From contig CANQNE010000021.1 of assembly GCA_947625135.1 (NCBI GenBank), positions 1-44,832 of the forward strand: a DNA stretch of 44,832 bases, read 5' to 3'. The notes beneath the pieces are model-generated. The model had not been told where the DNA came from, searched no databases, and saw nothing but the letters and a program-made list of their open reading frames with translations. Below are positions 17,856 through 27,220 of this stretch, piece after piece. This DNA comes from an uncultured Lachnospiraceae bacterium. GTDB lineage: Bacteria; Bacillota; Clostridia; Lachnospirales; Lachnospiraceae. Position 1 is the first letter of the stretch. Every line of letters starts with the position of its first letter. Position numbers and translations under genes: made by a program.

Positions 17856-18413
17856 TCAGTGTACCACATCTGCTTTGGCCTTGGCAACTGTATTCCGAGC
17901 TTTTATTTCTGTCGTTTTGCAGGCATCACGCTCGATCACACTTTTTACAAGCTGCCACGCAATGCTCCCTTCACGCAGCAAAGACAATGCGTCTTCATAT
18001 TTCACCCACTCCGCGCAGTCCACTTCTTTTGACAGCGCGAGTTTCTGTTTTTTTACGGCAGCTTTATAGCCCAACATCAGCATTTCCTTTTTTTCATAGG
18101 GATAGCTTTTGATAAATTCCAATGTCTCCACCTGTTGCCCGATTTCTTCCTTTACTTCCCGTCTTACCGCATCCTCTGCGGATTCGCCGATTTTCATGAT
18201 CCCCGCCACGCAGACAAATTTTGTTTTTGAAACATAATTCTGTCTCAGCAGTGCGACTTCTCTGTTTTCATTGACAACAGCAGCGATAATGCTTGCTGTG
18301 AACATATCCCACAGCGGCACCTGACACCTCTCGCAAAACGGAATCATTCCCTCGTCGCCGATTTCCTTTTTTGTCAGCTTTGCGCCACAGTGGGGGCAAT
18401 ATATAAAACGCAT
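17856..18413 (-). CDS. NUDIX hydrolase with zinc ribbon
   Basis: Cytoplasmic hydrolase of nucleoside diphosphates linked to another group. The 185-residue protein begins MRFIYCPHCGAKL and has a second pair in CERC, forming an N-terminal zinc ribbon as in NudC-type NADH pyrophosphatases. The NUDIX box is complete: G in GIMKIGE, then REVKEEIG (about residues 95-120). It lacks the SQPWPFPxS signature of NudC, so the substrate is open. The start at 18413 has AAGGAGG 6 bases upstream; longer readings upstream overlap the ABC exporter gene. It sits between an ABC exporter and the DUF4430 gene and may be cotranscribed with both. Confidence 0.9.
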   Translation of the reverse strand: MRFIYCPHCGAKLTKKEIGDEGMIPFCERCQVPLWDMFTASIIAAVVNENREVALLRQNYVSKTKFVCVAGIMKIGESAEDAVRREVKEEIGQQVETLEFIKSYPYEKKEMLMLGYKAAVKKQKLALSKEVDCAEWVKYEDALSLLREGSIAWQLVKSVIERDACKTTEIKARNTVAKAKADVVH

Positions 18414-18486
18414 TTTCTTCCTCCTTGTGTACGGATGTGTTATCACAAACCCGCAGTTTTCTGAACTGGAAAAACCAGAAGGGATC

Positions 18487-20289
18487 TCACGGCACCGCAA
18501 TGCCGCCCTTTCTGTATTTATCCGCCTGCATCCGGAACATCTCCGCATATTTTCCTCCGAGGGCCATCAGTTCGTCATGGGAGCCCTCCTCCAAAATGCG
18601 GCCGTCTCCAAGCATAATGATACGATCCGCCATTCGTGTGGTAGACAGCCGGTGAGAAATGTACACGATGGTTTTGTCCTTCGCCGCCCGCAGCATACTC
18701 TCATTGACATAATACTCTGTCACAGGATCAAGGGCGCTGGAAGGCTCATCCAGTATCACGATCCGGCTGTTACGGGGGAAAATCCGGGCAATGGCAACCT
18801 TCTGCGCTTCCCCGCCCGACAGCTCGATCCCATCCTCATCATACATTCTTGTCAGCATCGTATCAGCGCCTTTGGGAAGCGCTGCAAGCTTTTCTGTAAA
18901 ATCACTCTCTGCAAGCGCCTGTTCGATCACCGGCCGGTCTTTTTGCTCTACTTCGTCCATCATCACATTTTCTGCAATGGTCGCCGCAAACAGACGGTAA
19001 TCCTGAAACACAACGCCAAACGCGTCTCTGTACGACTTTTGCGCAAAACTGCGGATATCCCTTCCATTGACGCAGACGCTGCCGCCGCTCACATCATACA
19101 ACCGCATCAGCAGCTTGACCAGGGTTGATTTGCCCGCGCCGTTATAGCCCACAAGCGCCACTTTTTCCCGGGGATGAATCGTCAGATTGATGTGCTGCAG
19201 CGCAGGCCGATCTCCGCCTTCATACTGAAATGACACATCGTTGAGACTCAGCGTCAGATCCCCCTCCGGAAGCAACGCAGCTCCCTCCTCCATTTTAGGC
19301 TCATACTCAAGGAATCTGCGAAAACGGTCAATGTACATACTGTTGTTCTGGAACGATGTCAGCACGCTCACAAGGGAGGACATACTGCCCCGAAATTCCC
19401 GGCAGCCCATAAACAGCGCCATAAAACTGCCATACGTCACTGTCTTTGCCACAAGCACCCGCCAGATCAGATAAACACTGTACACGCCGATCATCACAAG
19501 GTCATCAAACAGCCTGTATAAAAGACGCAGCACACACATCTGCATACCGTACTGTCTCATCTTTTTGATCAACAGCCGATTCGTTTCGCTGAAGTTTGCG
19601 ATCAGCTTTTTTTTCACATTACTCAGCCGGATTTCCTTTGCATACTGAGGCCGGTACAGTACCCGGCTGGTATAATCCCGCTTTCTCTGTAACGGGCGTG
19701 TCGCCTTATTTAAGGCATACCGCTTTTTATTCACTGCAAGGGCAATGCCAAAATTCGCAAGCCCCAGCAGCGCCACAATGGCAATGCCCACAAAGTCAAT
19801 GCTTGCAATGATCGCCAGAATCCCCGCCGCCTGCGCCAATACTTTTAAAAACAGACCGGTATGGTTCAAAACCTCCAGCGCCCTGCTGTCAGCCTCCGCA
19901 CCGGCCCAGACAAAATCGTTGTAAAACTCCGGATTGTCATAGCAGGACAACTCGATCGCCGCCGCCTTTTCATACAGCTGCATACTCATTTTCCGGCGCA
20001 AAATCTGCACACGCTTCGCATAAAACATCTCTGTATAGTACGCCTCCAGCACGGAAGAACCCACATTTGCCGACACAATCAGCACCAGAAACACCACCAC
20101 CTGATTCATTGGGCGGTTCATCTGCAGAGAATCAAGAATAAATTTTGCCACATAGGTGCCGGTAAGGGCAGACACAAGACCGGAAAAAATATTCAGCAGC
20201 ACGCTGAAGACGATCAGGCCGGGCACATACTTTACAATATAACGCAGCATAAATAAAATATTTTTAACGATATGTACGATATTTTTCAA
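18487..20289 (-). CDS. ABC exporter half-transporter (pair 1, second gene)
   Basis: Fused membrane and ATPase half-transporter of 600 residues. Six membrane helices occupy about 1-320. The ATPase part has Walker A GYNGAGKST (about 383), Q-loop VFQDYRLF, signature LSGGEAQKVA (about 490), Walker B VILDEPSSALD with the catalytic Glu, and the switch His in YISHRLST. It is therefore competent for ATP hydrolysis. The start is a TTG at 20289 with AAGGAGGG about 11 bases upstream; the next in-frame ATG is residue 14. It lies 19 bases after a related exporter gene, so the two probably form a heterodimer. No peptide precursor or modification enzyme is adjacent, and the substrate is unknown. Confidence 0.92.
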   Translation of the reverse strand: MKNIVHIVKNILFMLRYIVKYVPGLIVFSVLLNIFSGLVSALTGTYVAKFILDSLQMNRPMNQVVVFLVLIVSANVGSSVLEAYYTEMFYAKRVQILRRKMSMQLYEKAAAIELSCYDNPEFYNDFVWAGAEADSRALEVLNHTGLFLKVLAQAAGILAIIASIDFVGIAIVALLGLANFGIALAVNKKRYALNKATRPLQRKRDYTSRVLYRPQYAKEIRLSNVKKKLIANFSETNRLLIKKMRQYGMQMCVLRLLYRLFDDLVMIGVYSVYLIWRVLVAKTVTYGSFMALFMGCREFRGSMSSLVSVLTSFQNNSMYIDRFRRFLEYEPKMEEGAALLPEGDLTLSLNDVSFQYEGGDRPALQHINLTIHPREKVALVGYNGAGKSTLVKLLMRLYDVSGGSVCVNGRDIRSFAQKSYRDAFGVVFQDYRLFAATIAENVMMDEVEQKDRPVIEQALAESDFTEKLAALPKGADTMLTRMYDEDGIELSGGEAQKVAIARIFPRNSRIVILDEPSSALDPVTEYYVNESMLRAAKDKTIVYISHRLSTTRMADRIIMLGDGRILEEGSHDELMALGGKYAEMFRMQADKYRKGGIAVP

Positions 20290-20308
20290 TTTTTACACGG
20301 CCCTCCTT

Positions 20309-22171
20309 CTACTGATAATTCTTCGCCTGCAGCCGGAACATCCGGGCATATTTCCCGTTCTTTTCAAGCAGCTCCTTATGACTGCCCTCCTCGATGATAC
20401 GCCCGTCCTCCAGCATATACACATAATCCGCAAGTACCGCCGAGGAAAGCCGGTGGGAGATAAACACCATTGATCTATCCCTGCAGGCGCGCAGCATACT
20501 CTCGTACATTTTGTACTCCGCAATGGGATCAAGGGCGCTGGACGGTTCGTCCAGTATCACGATATCGCTGTCCTTTGCAAACACGCGGGCAAGGGCGATC
20601 TTCTGAAATTCTCCTCCGGAAAGCACTGCGCCCTCATCGTCAAATTCGCGGGTAAGCATAGTATCCATGCCATGTTTCAAATTCTCTACCCGCTGATCGG
20701 CCCCGCTGTTTTTAAGCGCCTGAGAAATCTTTTCCCGGTCCTCCTCCTTCACCTCGTCCATCATAATATTTTCCGCCACAGAAAGAGCAAAGATCTGAAA
20801 ATCCTGAAAGATCGTGCCGAACAGATCCCGGTATGCACGCACATTGTACTCCCGGATGTCTCGCCCGTTCAGTGTGATCGTGCCCTTCTGGGGATCATAC
20901 AGACGCATCAGCAGCTTGACCAGCGTGGTCTTGCCTGCGCCGTTATGTCCCACAAGCGCAATTTTCTGCCCCTGCTCAATCTTGATGGAAATATCCTTCA
21001 GTACCGGCTCCTTTTGCCCGAAATAAGTAAAACTCACATGTTCCAGCGCAAGAGCCCCGGTGTGGCGCTCCGGCCGGACGCCGTCCTGAGATTCCGAAAT
21101 TTTAGGCTCATATCCCTGAAACTCTCTGACCGTATCAATGTACTGGCTGTACTCCTGAAAGCGGCTCAGCGTCTTGGAAATGTTGACGATTTCATTGGAA
21201 AAATTGATAATGACGCTGACCAGCACAACAAACTCTCCCGCGGTGATGCTTTTGCACAAAAGCAGACGCAGCGCGGCGTAGGCGATCGTGCAGCCGACGG
21301 TCAGCGTATAATTAAAGGCGCTCTCCGACGCATTTAATACGACCACCTTCCTGCCGTATTTTTTGATCAGCCGCAAGCTTCCCCCGATCGCCTCGTCCAT
21401 CTGCCTTTTCAGCACGGCAAAAATATTGGAGAGCCGGATTTCCTTTGCAAACTGGCTGTCAAAAACCGTCCACCTCACATAATCTTCCCTCTGCTCATAC
21501 TTGACGCCCTCTTTATACCGTTCGTAAGAGGCCTTGTTCTTTTTTACCTCGATCACATAAGTTGAAAGAAAGGGGAGAACGGCAAAAATCAGGACAAAGG
21601 GATCGATCCGGACTGACTTATACGTCAGATACAAAAGACTGCACCCGCTGGCCAGAAAAGTGGAACTGATATTAAGCACGCCCAGCACGTTGCCCTTGAT
21701 CTGGGAACTTGCCTTTGTATAGCTCTCATAAAACTCCGGATTTTCAAAACATTCCAGCTCCACATCCGTCGCCTTTTCAAACAGCTTTAAATGCAGCTTT
21801 TCGTACATTGCCTGATTCCCTGTTTCCCATGTGATCTCATGGTAATAGGTAGAAAAAATATCGGACGCGCCAAACAGCAAAATCGAAAAGATCACAAACT
21901 GTACCGCTTCTGAAAAGGGCGCGCCCACCTCCAGATATCCGACGATCTTTTCCAGAAATACGATGGAAAAAAACAATCCGGTAGCCGCAGAAAGTATTGT
22001 GTCGATAAACTGGCTCACCACTCGCCACGGCGCAGCCTGATACGCCAGACGCACCATATAAAACGTATTTTTTATAATTATCCCGAGACTGTTGGGATGT
22101 TCATTCTTCACAGCAAAATATCTGCCGTGAGCATCCTGCTTATAAATTGTCCTGCTCTTGCCCTTCTTCAT
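20309..22171 (-). CDS. ABC exporter half-transporter (pair 1, first gene)
   Basis: Fused exporter subunit of 620 residues: a cytoplasmic N-terminal extension of about 35 residues, six membrane helices (about 40-330), then the ATPase with GHNGAGKTT (about 407), TIFQDFQIF, LSGGEFQKIA (about 520), VILDEPSSALD and FISHRLSS. All catalytic residues are present. It shares the ECFENPEFYESY and AKEIRLSN signatures with the next gene, placing both in the same exporter subfamily. I use the ATG at 22171; a GTG directly before it at 22174 has better spacing to GAGG. A good promoter lies at 22239-22267. Substrate unknown; peptide export is a reasonable guess from the family. Confidence 0.92.
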   Translation of the reverse strand: MKKGKSRTIYKQDAHGRYFAVKNEHPNSLGIIIKNTFYMVRLAYQAAPWRVVSQFIDTILSAATGLFFSIVFLEKIVGYLEVGAPFSEAVQFVIFSILLFGASDIFSTYYHEITWETGNQAMYEKLHLKLFEKATDVELECFENPEFYESYTKASSQIKGNVLGVLNISSTFLASGCSLLYLTYKSVRIDPFVLIFAVLPFLSTYVIEVKKNKASYERYKEGVKYEQREDYVRWTVFDSQFAKEIRLSNIFAVLKRQMDEAIGGSLRLIKKYGRKVVVLNASESAFNYTLTVGCTIAYAALRLLLCKSITAGEFVVLVSVIINFSNEIVNISKTLSRFQEYSQYIDTVREFQGYEPKISESQDGVRPERHTGALALEHVSFTYFGQKEPVLKDISIKIEQGQKIALVGHNGAGKTTLVKLLMRLYDPQKGTITLNGRDIREYNVRAYRDLFGTIFQDFQIFALSVAENIMMDEVKEEDREKISQALKNSGADQRVENLKHGMDTMLTREFDDEGAVLSGGEFQKIALARVFAKDSDIVILDEPSSALDPIAEYKMYESMLRACRDRSMVFISHRLSSAVLADYVYMLEDGRIIEEGSHKELLEKNGKYARMFRLQAKNYQ

Positions 22172-22238
22172 CACTGATCCGCCTCATCTGATATCATCTA
22201 ATAAAGTAATAATCATCATAAACCTGCTTATCATCTAT

Positions 22239-22267
22239 AGTATATCACCAAACGCCTTTCGCTTCAA
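22239..22267 (-). promoter_or_regulatory. Promoter of ABC exporter pair 1
   Basis: TTGAAG at 22267-22262 and TATACT at 22244-22239 with a 17-base spacer, about 65 bases upstream of the exporter start. Confidence 0.7.
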
Positions 22268-22374
22268 TCAACCCTTCATTGACAGCACCATACCCTATAT
22301 TGATAAAACTATGCCGCAATTTTATCCATCCTGTCTGACCTCATCACACAATCAATCACAAAAATTTCCTATAA

Positions 22375-22403
22375 CAAAAAAAGCAGCTGTCAAAGCTGCT
22401 TTT
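22375..22403 (-). terminator. Terminator overlapping the GNAT gene end
   Basis: AAAAGCAGC and GCTGCTTTTTTT arms with a 7-base loop. The upstream arm encodes the last residues of the acetyltransferase, so the terminator starts inside the coding region. Confidence 0.85.
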
Positions 22404-22806
22404 CCATCCAGATATGAGGACATCCCTCTTCCTCCTCCACATTGCCATATTCAGAAAACCCCTGTTTTTTATAAAAATCTTTGACCCTGCACTGCGCATG
22501 CAGCAAAATCTTTCGACCCTTTTTGGCAAGCACCAGCTTCTCCGCTTCCCGGATCATGGAAGCGCCGATGTTCCTTCCTCTGTATTCCCTGATCACTGCC
22601 AACCGTCCCATCAAAAAAGTATCCTCTTCTCCCGGGAAAACCCTGCAGGTAGCAATCGGTTCGCCATTATCATTATACATCACAATATGGAATGAAGCGG
22701 AATCTATCTGATCCAATTCATTTTGAAACCCCTGTTCTTCTATAAATACCTTTTTTCGTATCATTTTTGCCTCTTCCGGCAATGTATCATAGATTTCTGT
22801 TGTCAT
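22390..22806 (-). CDS. GNAT family N-acetyltransferase
   Basis: Transfers an acetyl group from acetyl-CoA to an unknown amine. The protein is 138 residues and resembles the ElaA/YjcF type of GNAT. The N-terminal part has IRKKVFIEEQGF, typical of this group. The acetyl-CoA loop is in REYRGRNIGASMI (about residue 80), and a late KDFYKKQGFSEYG motif closes the fold. The ATG at 22806 is preferred, since the in-frame ATG at 22815 touches the GAGAGG site. It follows azlD by about 60 bases containing a small hairpin without a T run, so it may be cotranscribed. The substrate cannot be told. Confidence 0.9.
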   Translation of the reverse strand: MTTEIYDTLPEEAKMIRKKVFIEEQGFQNELDQIDSASFHIVMYNDNGEPIATCRVFPGEEDTFLMGRLAVIREYRGRNIGASMIREAEKLVLAKKGRKILLHAQCRVKDFYKKQGFSEYGNVEEEEGCPHIWMEKQL

Positions 22807-22875
22807 CTCCGTCATCCTCTCTTTAAAATTTTCGTTTCTCCTTCCGCAAGTCCGGAAGAAGGGATATCAACTATG

Positions 22876-23187
22876 CTATAAAAAAAACTGTTCTACAATA
22901 AATACGACCCCGCAGGAACCTGCTGCCACAGTAACCAGTCCTCTGCCCCGAAAGGCAAGCAGCACTGCCGCCGCCACCCCTGCCGCCGCGCTGGCCAGAT
23001 GTCCCGTGGCGGAAAAGACCGCCGGTATCGTCATTGCCGTCAGGCAGGAATAGGGTACATAATACAGGAAAGACCTGGCGAACCGATTCTCTATTTTTTT
23101 ATGAAATACAGCCAATGGGATCATACGGATCAGATATGTCACCAGCGCCATAATCAAAATATCAATGTAGATCATAACATGTTCCAT
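22876..23187 (-). CDS. azlD: AzlD family branched-chain amino acid export subunit
   Basis: Small membrane protein (103 residues, about four helices) that works with AzlC in export of branched-chain amino acids and analogues. The ALVTYLIRMIPL motif in the first helix is the AzlD signature. The start is uncertain: ATG at 23187 has AAGAG 7 bases upstream, a TTG at 23202 is possible, and an ATG at 23175 matches the family N terminus best. It follows azlC by about 20 bases in the expected order. Confidence 0.88.
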   Translation of the reverse strand: MEHVMIYIDILIMALVTYLIRMIPLAVFHKKIENRFARSFLYYVPYSCLTAMTIPAVFSATGHLASAAAGVAAAVLLAFRGRGLVTVAAGSCGVVFIVEQFFL

Positions 23188-23206
23188 CCTATCGCTCTTC
23201 AAATAT

Positions 23207-23929
23207 TCACTTCTCTTCCTTTACAGGGAAGAGAAATGCCCCTGCCGCCGAAGCGGCAACCGTGCAGATGATAATGGACATTCCGTCGGAAATTCCTTCA
23301 AACACCGGGACGTAAGCGATCACACAGCTAAGCAGCGCCGTCAGAATCACGATCCACAATACCGGGAAGCGCTTCTTTGCCGCCGGCACCACCACCGCAA
23401 TGAACATTCCGTACAGCGCCACGCTCAGCGCATTGGCAACTGCGTCCGGAAGCAGCTGCCCAGCAAGCCCGCCAAGAGCCGTTCCCAAAGTCCAGCCCAG
23501 AATGGGCAGGGTCTGCAGCCCCAGCATATAGGGAAACGTCAGACTCTTTGCATGACTCATAGCCACCGCAAAGATTTCGTCAGTGTTGGCAAACGCGATC
23601 AAAAGGCGCTGCCGGATAGTCACCTTCTCCGACAATTTCTGGGAAAGAGACAGGCTCATCAGCGCATAGCGCAGATTGATGATCAGCTGCGTCAGAATCA
23701 GCTCCAGAATGGCGCCCCCTGCGGCGATGACCCGGATTCCCGCAAACTGGCCTGCGCTGGTCACATTGCACAGACTCATCAGCGCGCTCTGAAACACCGT
23801 AAATCCTGACGATACTGCCAGAATCCCCACACTGAAGCTGACGGAGAGATACCCCAACGCTATTGGTATCCCATCCTTAAACCCGGTTCCGTATTCCTTT
23901 TTCCAAAACTGTCTTTCCCTTGTGCCCAT
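23207..23929 (-). CDS. azlC: AzlC family branched-chain amino acid exporter
   Basis: Large subunit of the AzlCD exporter, 240 residues with seven to eight membrane helices. The N-terminal GFKDGIPIALGYLSVSFSVG motif and the later NTDEIFAVAM segment are family signatures. The ATG has GAGG 5 bases upstream. It is followed by azlD. A possible promoter (TTGTAT, 16 bases, TATAGG) lies in the gap toward the LtaS-like gene but is weak. No Lrp-type regulator gene is adjacent. Confidence 0.92.
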   Translation of the reverse strand: MGTRERQFWKKEYGTGFKDGIPIALGYLSVSFSVGILAVSSGFTVFQSALMSLCNVTSAGQFAGIRVIAAGGAILELILTQLIINLRYALMSLSLSQKLSEKVTIRQRLLIAFANTDEIFAVAMSHAKSLTFPYMLGLQTLPILGWTLGTALGGLAGQLLPDAVANALSVALYGMFIAVVVPAAKKRFPVLWIVILTALLSCVIAYVPVFEGISDGMSIIICTVAASAAGAFLFPVKEEK

Positions 23930-23985
23930 AAGCGCCTCATTCCTGCCCGTCTTTTTCCTATATCCGGTTTTAGGTCAAATACAAT

Positions 23986-24027
23986 GTCCCTCCCCGGAAG
24001 CCTGCTTTCCGGAAAGGGACTTTTTTT
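23986..24027. terminator. Hairpin after the LtaS-like gene
   Basis: GTCCCT and AGGGAC outer arms and CCGGAA and TTCCGG inner arms form a strong stem directly after the sulfatase stop. Seven T follow on the plus strand only; the minus strand has a broken T stretch after it. Confidence 0.55.
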
Positions 24028-26302
24028 ATTTCCCGTTGTTATCGTTGTTCTTGTTCTTCTGATACAGATAATGGTTGCCGAACAGGATATCCTGCTGAAG
24101 GAAGTAATATTCCGCCAGATCCGGATTATCTTCTACATTGACAAATTCCTTGTGGAGAATCGGATAAGTTTCTCTCAGGGAATAAATATAATCATAGTAG
24201 CTGCTGTGTGCAATGCCGGAATCCTCCATCATCTGCGCCGCGATCTGATTGGGCGTAATATACTTTACCCCGGCAGAAAGCTTTTTATAATTGGAATACA
24301 TCAAAAAGCTGGTGGTATACTGGTTATACAGATCCTGCGTATAGCCCAGCGTGCCCAGTGCACTCATAGGGGGAAGATGATCCCCGAATACATATAACAG
24401 GGTGGGCCGCTCTCTGGAATCGATATACTGGATCAGCTTGGCGATCAGCTGATCCGCCTCATAATACGCGGTGGCCTGCTGCTCTACCTCATTGATCTGC
24501 TCTGGAGAAAGCTGTTCCGATACCGCCTTTACCAAGGGGTCGTCATACTTGTCTACATTAAAATAATGTCCTTCCACGGTAATGGCAAACAAAAACTGTG
24601 GTTTATCCGTACTCTCCATCTGCTGGATGACCCTGTCGCCAAAGGCAGAATCCAGCATCCATCCGTTTTTGGTCGTATTCTGCTCATTCAGATCAAAAGA
24701 GGTGATCGACTGATAGCTGTCAAAGCCAAATTGTCGAAAAGCCGCCGCCCTGTTGTAAAAATCGGGCAGATTAGGGTGCATCCCCGTGGTAACGTAACCA
24801 TTATCCTTAAACTCCTGCACCACAGACGGGAACATGCCGCTGGTCCCGTCAAAGTAGCTTACATAAGGAATCACGCCATCCGGCATAAAGGCCAGCGTAA
24901 GTCCTGTCAGCGCTTCAAACTCCACTGCCGCAGTGTAGCCCCCGAACCGGGAAGAAATCAGCCTGGTGTCCGCATATTTATCCATCGTACTGTCAATATC
25001 CTGGCTGAGCGTGATCCCCGGCACACCATCCAGATCAAACAGGGATTCCGACAGCACCAATAGTACATCGGGCTTTACATGATCGGTAGAAAAGCTGCCG
25101 ATCCGGTCAAAAGCCTCTTCTATTTCCTTTGCTGTCTCTTCTGAATAATTCTCCACCTCAATGGCGGAAGCGCCGCTCATATTGTTCAGATTATACAAAA
25201 GGCCGACGAGCAGCCCGTTATTCTCCACATTTACCTGCTCATTTGCCAAAGCGCGGTAATAAACGCCGTCCTCCTTAAATGTCTCTCCATAGACCATCCA
25301 GATCAGCATCGCAAGCAGGCATGCCGCAGCAGCCGCCGGGATCACCCGAAAACGGGGTTTTAAAAATCTTCCGATCTGCCTGCGCCATTTTACGATTGCG
25401 GCCACCAGCAACGCCAGTCCTATCAGGATCAGCATGATCGTCCGGACTGTCAGGAAATCCTTTGAGATCAAAAACATTTCCTTTATCTGCTGCAGATCCA
25501 TCCATGAAAAGAACGTGCCGTGAAATTTCAGTTTGATCAGTTCGGCGATAAAAAGGATCAACGTCAGCAGACCGTCGATCAGGATGCCGATCCCCTTCCC
25601 GAACAGATAATAAAAGCAAAAGCAGAACAGCAGCGCAAGATACAGATTCAGAATATGTACCGGTTCCGTAAAATACCGATAAAAAACAGACCAGATAGAA
25701 GCGCCGGACTGCAGTCCCATGCGCTCAATGATCATTCCGAATACAACCATCACAGCCATTGCGGCAAGCATCCCGATCAGCAGCGGCCATCTGCCCTGGC
25801 GGTCCGGCCGGTTCTTTTTCTTCTTCATGCCCCGGATCACCAGCCAGAGATCAATGATAAAGTAGCAGAGAACCCATGACAGCAGCATCAGAAAACTGTA
25901 CTGCAGCAGATTCACGCCCGCCTTCTCCGCATAAAAATAAAAGCTCAGCCGGTGCCGGGTGCAAAACATTCCCAGCAGCAACAGTCCTGCCGCGATACCC
26001 ACGCCGTCGGCGATCAGCGCACTTTTCTTTGCCGCCAGCCGCCTTTTGTCTTCCAGCGCGCCAAACATCAGATACGGAACCTGCCACAAAACGGGCACTA
26101 CAAAAAAGACCCCCCGGGCCATACATGCGATCTCCACTCCGAAACAGACTGCCGCCGTCAGCAGCAGCGTGGTTTCTTTTGGGAATTTCTGCAGTTTATC
26201 CAAAAACCTTGTTTTATCCAGAAATTTGTATCTCAGCCATAATACCGCCGCATACATGCCGATTGGCAGAAATACAAAAAACAAATCTTTTATCAGCTGC
26301 AT
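24026..26302 (-). CDS. LTA synthase-like sulfatase-fold membrane enzyme
   Basis: Predicted phosphoglycerol or phosphoethanolamine transferase of the cell envelope, 758 residues. About six to seven membrane helices span roughly 1-310. The extracellular alkaline-phosphatase-fold domain follows (about 400-720): LVLSESLFDLDG with the metal-binding Glu, FGGYTAAVEFEALTG with the Thr expected as nucleophile, FAITVEGHYFN, and VFGDHLPPMS with the metal-binding Asp and His. These match LtaS-type active sites. The C terminus is a charged Asn/Lys tail. Whether it makes lipoteichoic acid or decorates another glycolipid is open, because many Clostridia carry several paralogs. The start has GGAG about 13 bases upstream, a long spacing. 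No promoter was recognised. Confidence 0.9.
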   Translation of the reverse strand: MQLIKDLFFVFLPIGMYAAVLWLRYKFLDKTRFLDKLQKFPKETTLLLTAAVCFGVEIACMARGVFFVVPVLWQVPYLMFGALEDKRRLAAKKSALIADGVGIAAGLLLLGMFCTRHRLSFYFYAEKAGVNLLQYSFLMLLSWVLCYFIIDLWLVIRGMKKKKNRPDRQGRWPLLIGMLAAMAVMVVFGMIIERMGLQSGASIWSVFYRYFTEPVHILNLYLALLFCFCFYYLFGKGIGILIDGLLTLILFIAELIKLKFHGTFFSWMDLQQIKEMFLISKDFLTVRTIMLILIGLALLVAAIVKWRRQIGRFLKPRFRVIPAAAAACLLAMLIWMVYGETFKEDGVYYRALANEQVNVENNGLLVGLLYNLNNMSGASAIEVENYSEETAKEIEEAFDRIGSFSTDHVKPDVLLVLSESLFDLDGVPGITLSQDIDSTMDKYADTRLISSRFGGYTAAVEFEALTGLTLAFMPDGVIPYVSYFDGTSGMFPSVVQEFKDNGYVTTGMHPNLPDFYNRAAAFRQFGFDSYQSITSFDLNEQNTTKNGWMLDSAFGDRVIQQMESTDKPQFLFAITVEGHYFNVDKYDDPLVKAVSEQLSPEQINEVEQQATAYYEADQLIAKLIQYIDSRERPTLLYVFGDHLPPMSALGTLGYTQDLYNQYTTSFLMYSNYKKLSAGVKYITPNQIAAQMMEDSGIAHSSYYDYIYSLRETYPILHKEFVNVEDNPDLAEYYFLQQDILFGNHYLYQKNKNNDNNGK

Positions 26303-26449
26303 TTTCTGGTTTCATCTCCGATTCAACCTTATTATCCGGCAGCCCTCCGCTGCTTGTCTCTTTGCCGATCTGCCGGATTTTCCACATGAAAAATCCTACC
26401 ACAACAGGCTTCCTGATTGCAATGAAAAATTTCAAAAAAATCAATTTTT

Positions 26450-27220
26450 TTATTGTGATCTGCCGTTTTCTTCCTTTACAAGATCCCGGACCACTTCCCC
26501 GGCCATGATCAGTCCCGCCACAGCCGGCACAAAAGCATTGGAACCGGGTACCTGCCGTTTCTCCTTGTACATCGGCTGGTCCGGCACAGGCCGGCTCTCT
26601 TTTTCTTCCTTCATGCCCTCATTTTTTCTGGGCCGCAGCGGCGCTTCTCTGGAGTAAACGACTTTCAGACTTTTTACATTTCTTTTTTTCAGCTCCCGGC
26701 GCATGACTTTTGCCAGCGGACAGACGGACGTCTTATAAATATCCGCCACTTCAAACGCCGTGGGATCCATCTTATTCCCTGCTCCCATACTGCTGATCAC
26801 GGGAACGCCCGCCTCTTTGGCCGCCATGACAATGGCGATCTTTGCCGTCACCGTATCTACCGCATCCACCACATAGGAGTAAGCGGAAAAATCAAACCGG
26901 CCGCAGGTTTCCGGCAGAAAAAAGCAATTGTGTATCTGCACCGACGCCTCCGGATTGATCTCCAGAATCCGTTCCCGCATTACTTCCGTCTTCAGCCGGC
27001 CCAGCGTCTTTGTGGTGGCGATGATCTGCCGATTTAAATTCGACAGCGATATTCTGTCGTCATCTATCAGATCGATGGCGCCCACGCCGCTGCGCGCAAG
27101 GGCCTCTGCCGCATAGCCGCCCACACCGCCTACGCCGAATACCGCCACCCGGGCCGCATATAACCGCTCCATGGCTTCTCTTCCGAGCAGCAGCTCTGTT
27201 CTTGTAAATTGATCTAGCAT
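26450..27220 (-). CDS. tcdA: tRNA threonylcarbamoyladenosine dehydratase
   Basis: ATP-dependent E1-like enzyme that cyclises t6A37 of ANN-decoding tRNAs to ct6A. The 256-residue protein starts MLDQFTRTELLLG. It has the nucleotide loop FGVGGVGGYAAEALARSG (about residue 27), DDDRISLSNLNRQI, the VVDAVDTVTAK segment, SSMGAGNKMDPT, and DIYKTSVCPLAKVMRRELKKR, all family marks of TcdA/YgdL within the ThiF fold. The ATG at 27220 with AGAGG 6 bases upstream fixes the start; a longer frame to 27280 belongs to the degraded gene before it. It follows a larE remnant and shares its promoter. No CsdA or CsdE partner is nearby. Confidence 0.93.
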   Translation of the reverse strand: MLDQFTRTELLLGREAMERLYAARVAVFGVGGVGGYAAEALARSGVGAIDLIDDDRISLSNLNRQIIATTKTLGRLKTEVMRERILEINPEASVQIHNCFFLPETCGRFDFSAYSYVVDAVDTVTAKIAIVMAAKEAGVPVISSMGAGNKMDPTAFEVADIYKTSVCPLAKVMRRELKKRNVKSLKVVYSREAPLRPRKNEGMKEEKESRPVPDQPMYKEKRQVPGSNAFVPAVAGLIMAGEVVRDLVKEENGRSQ

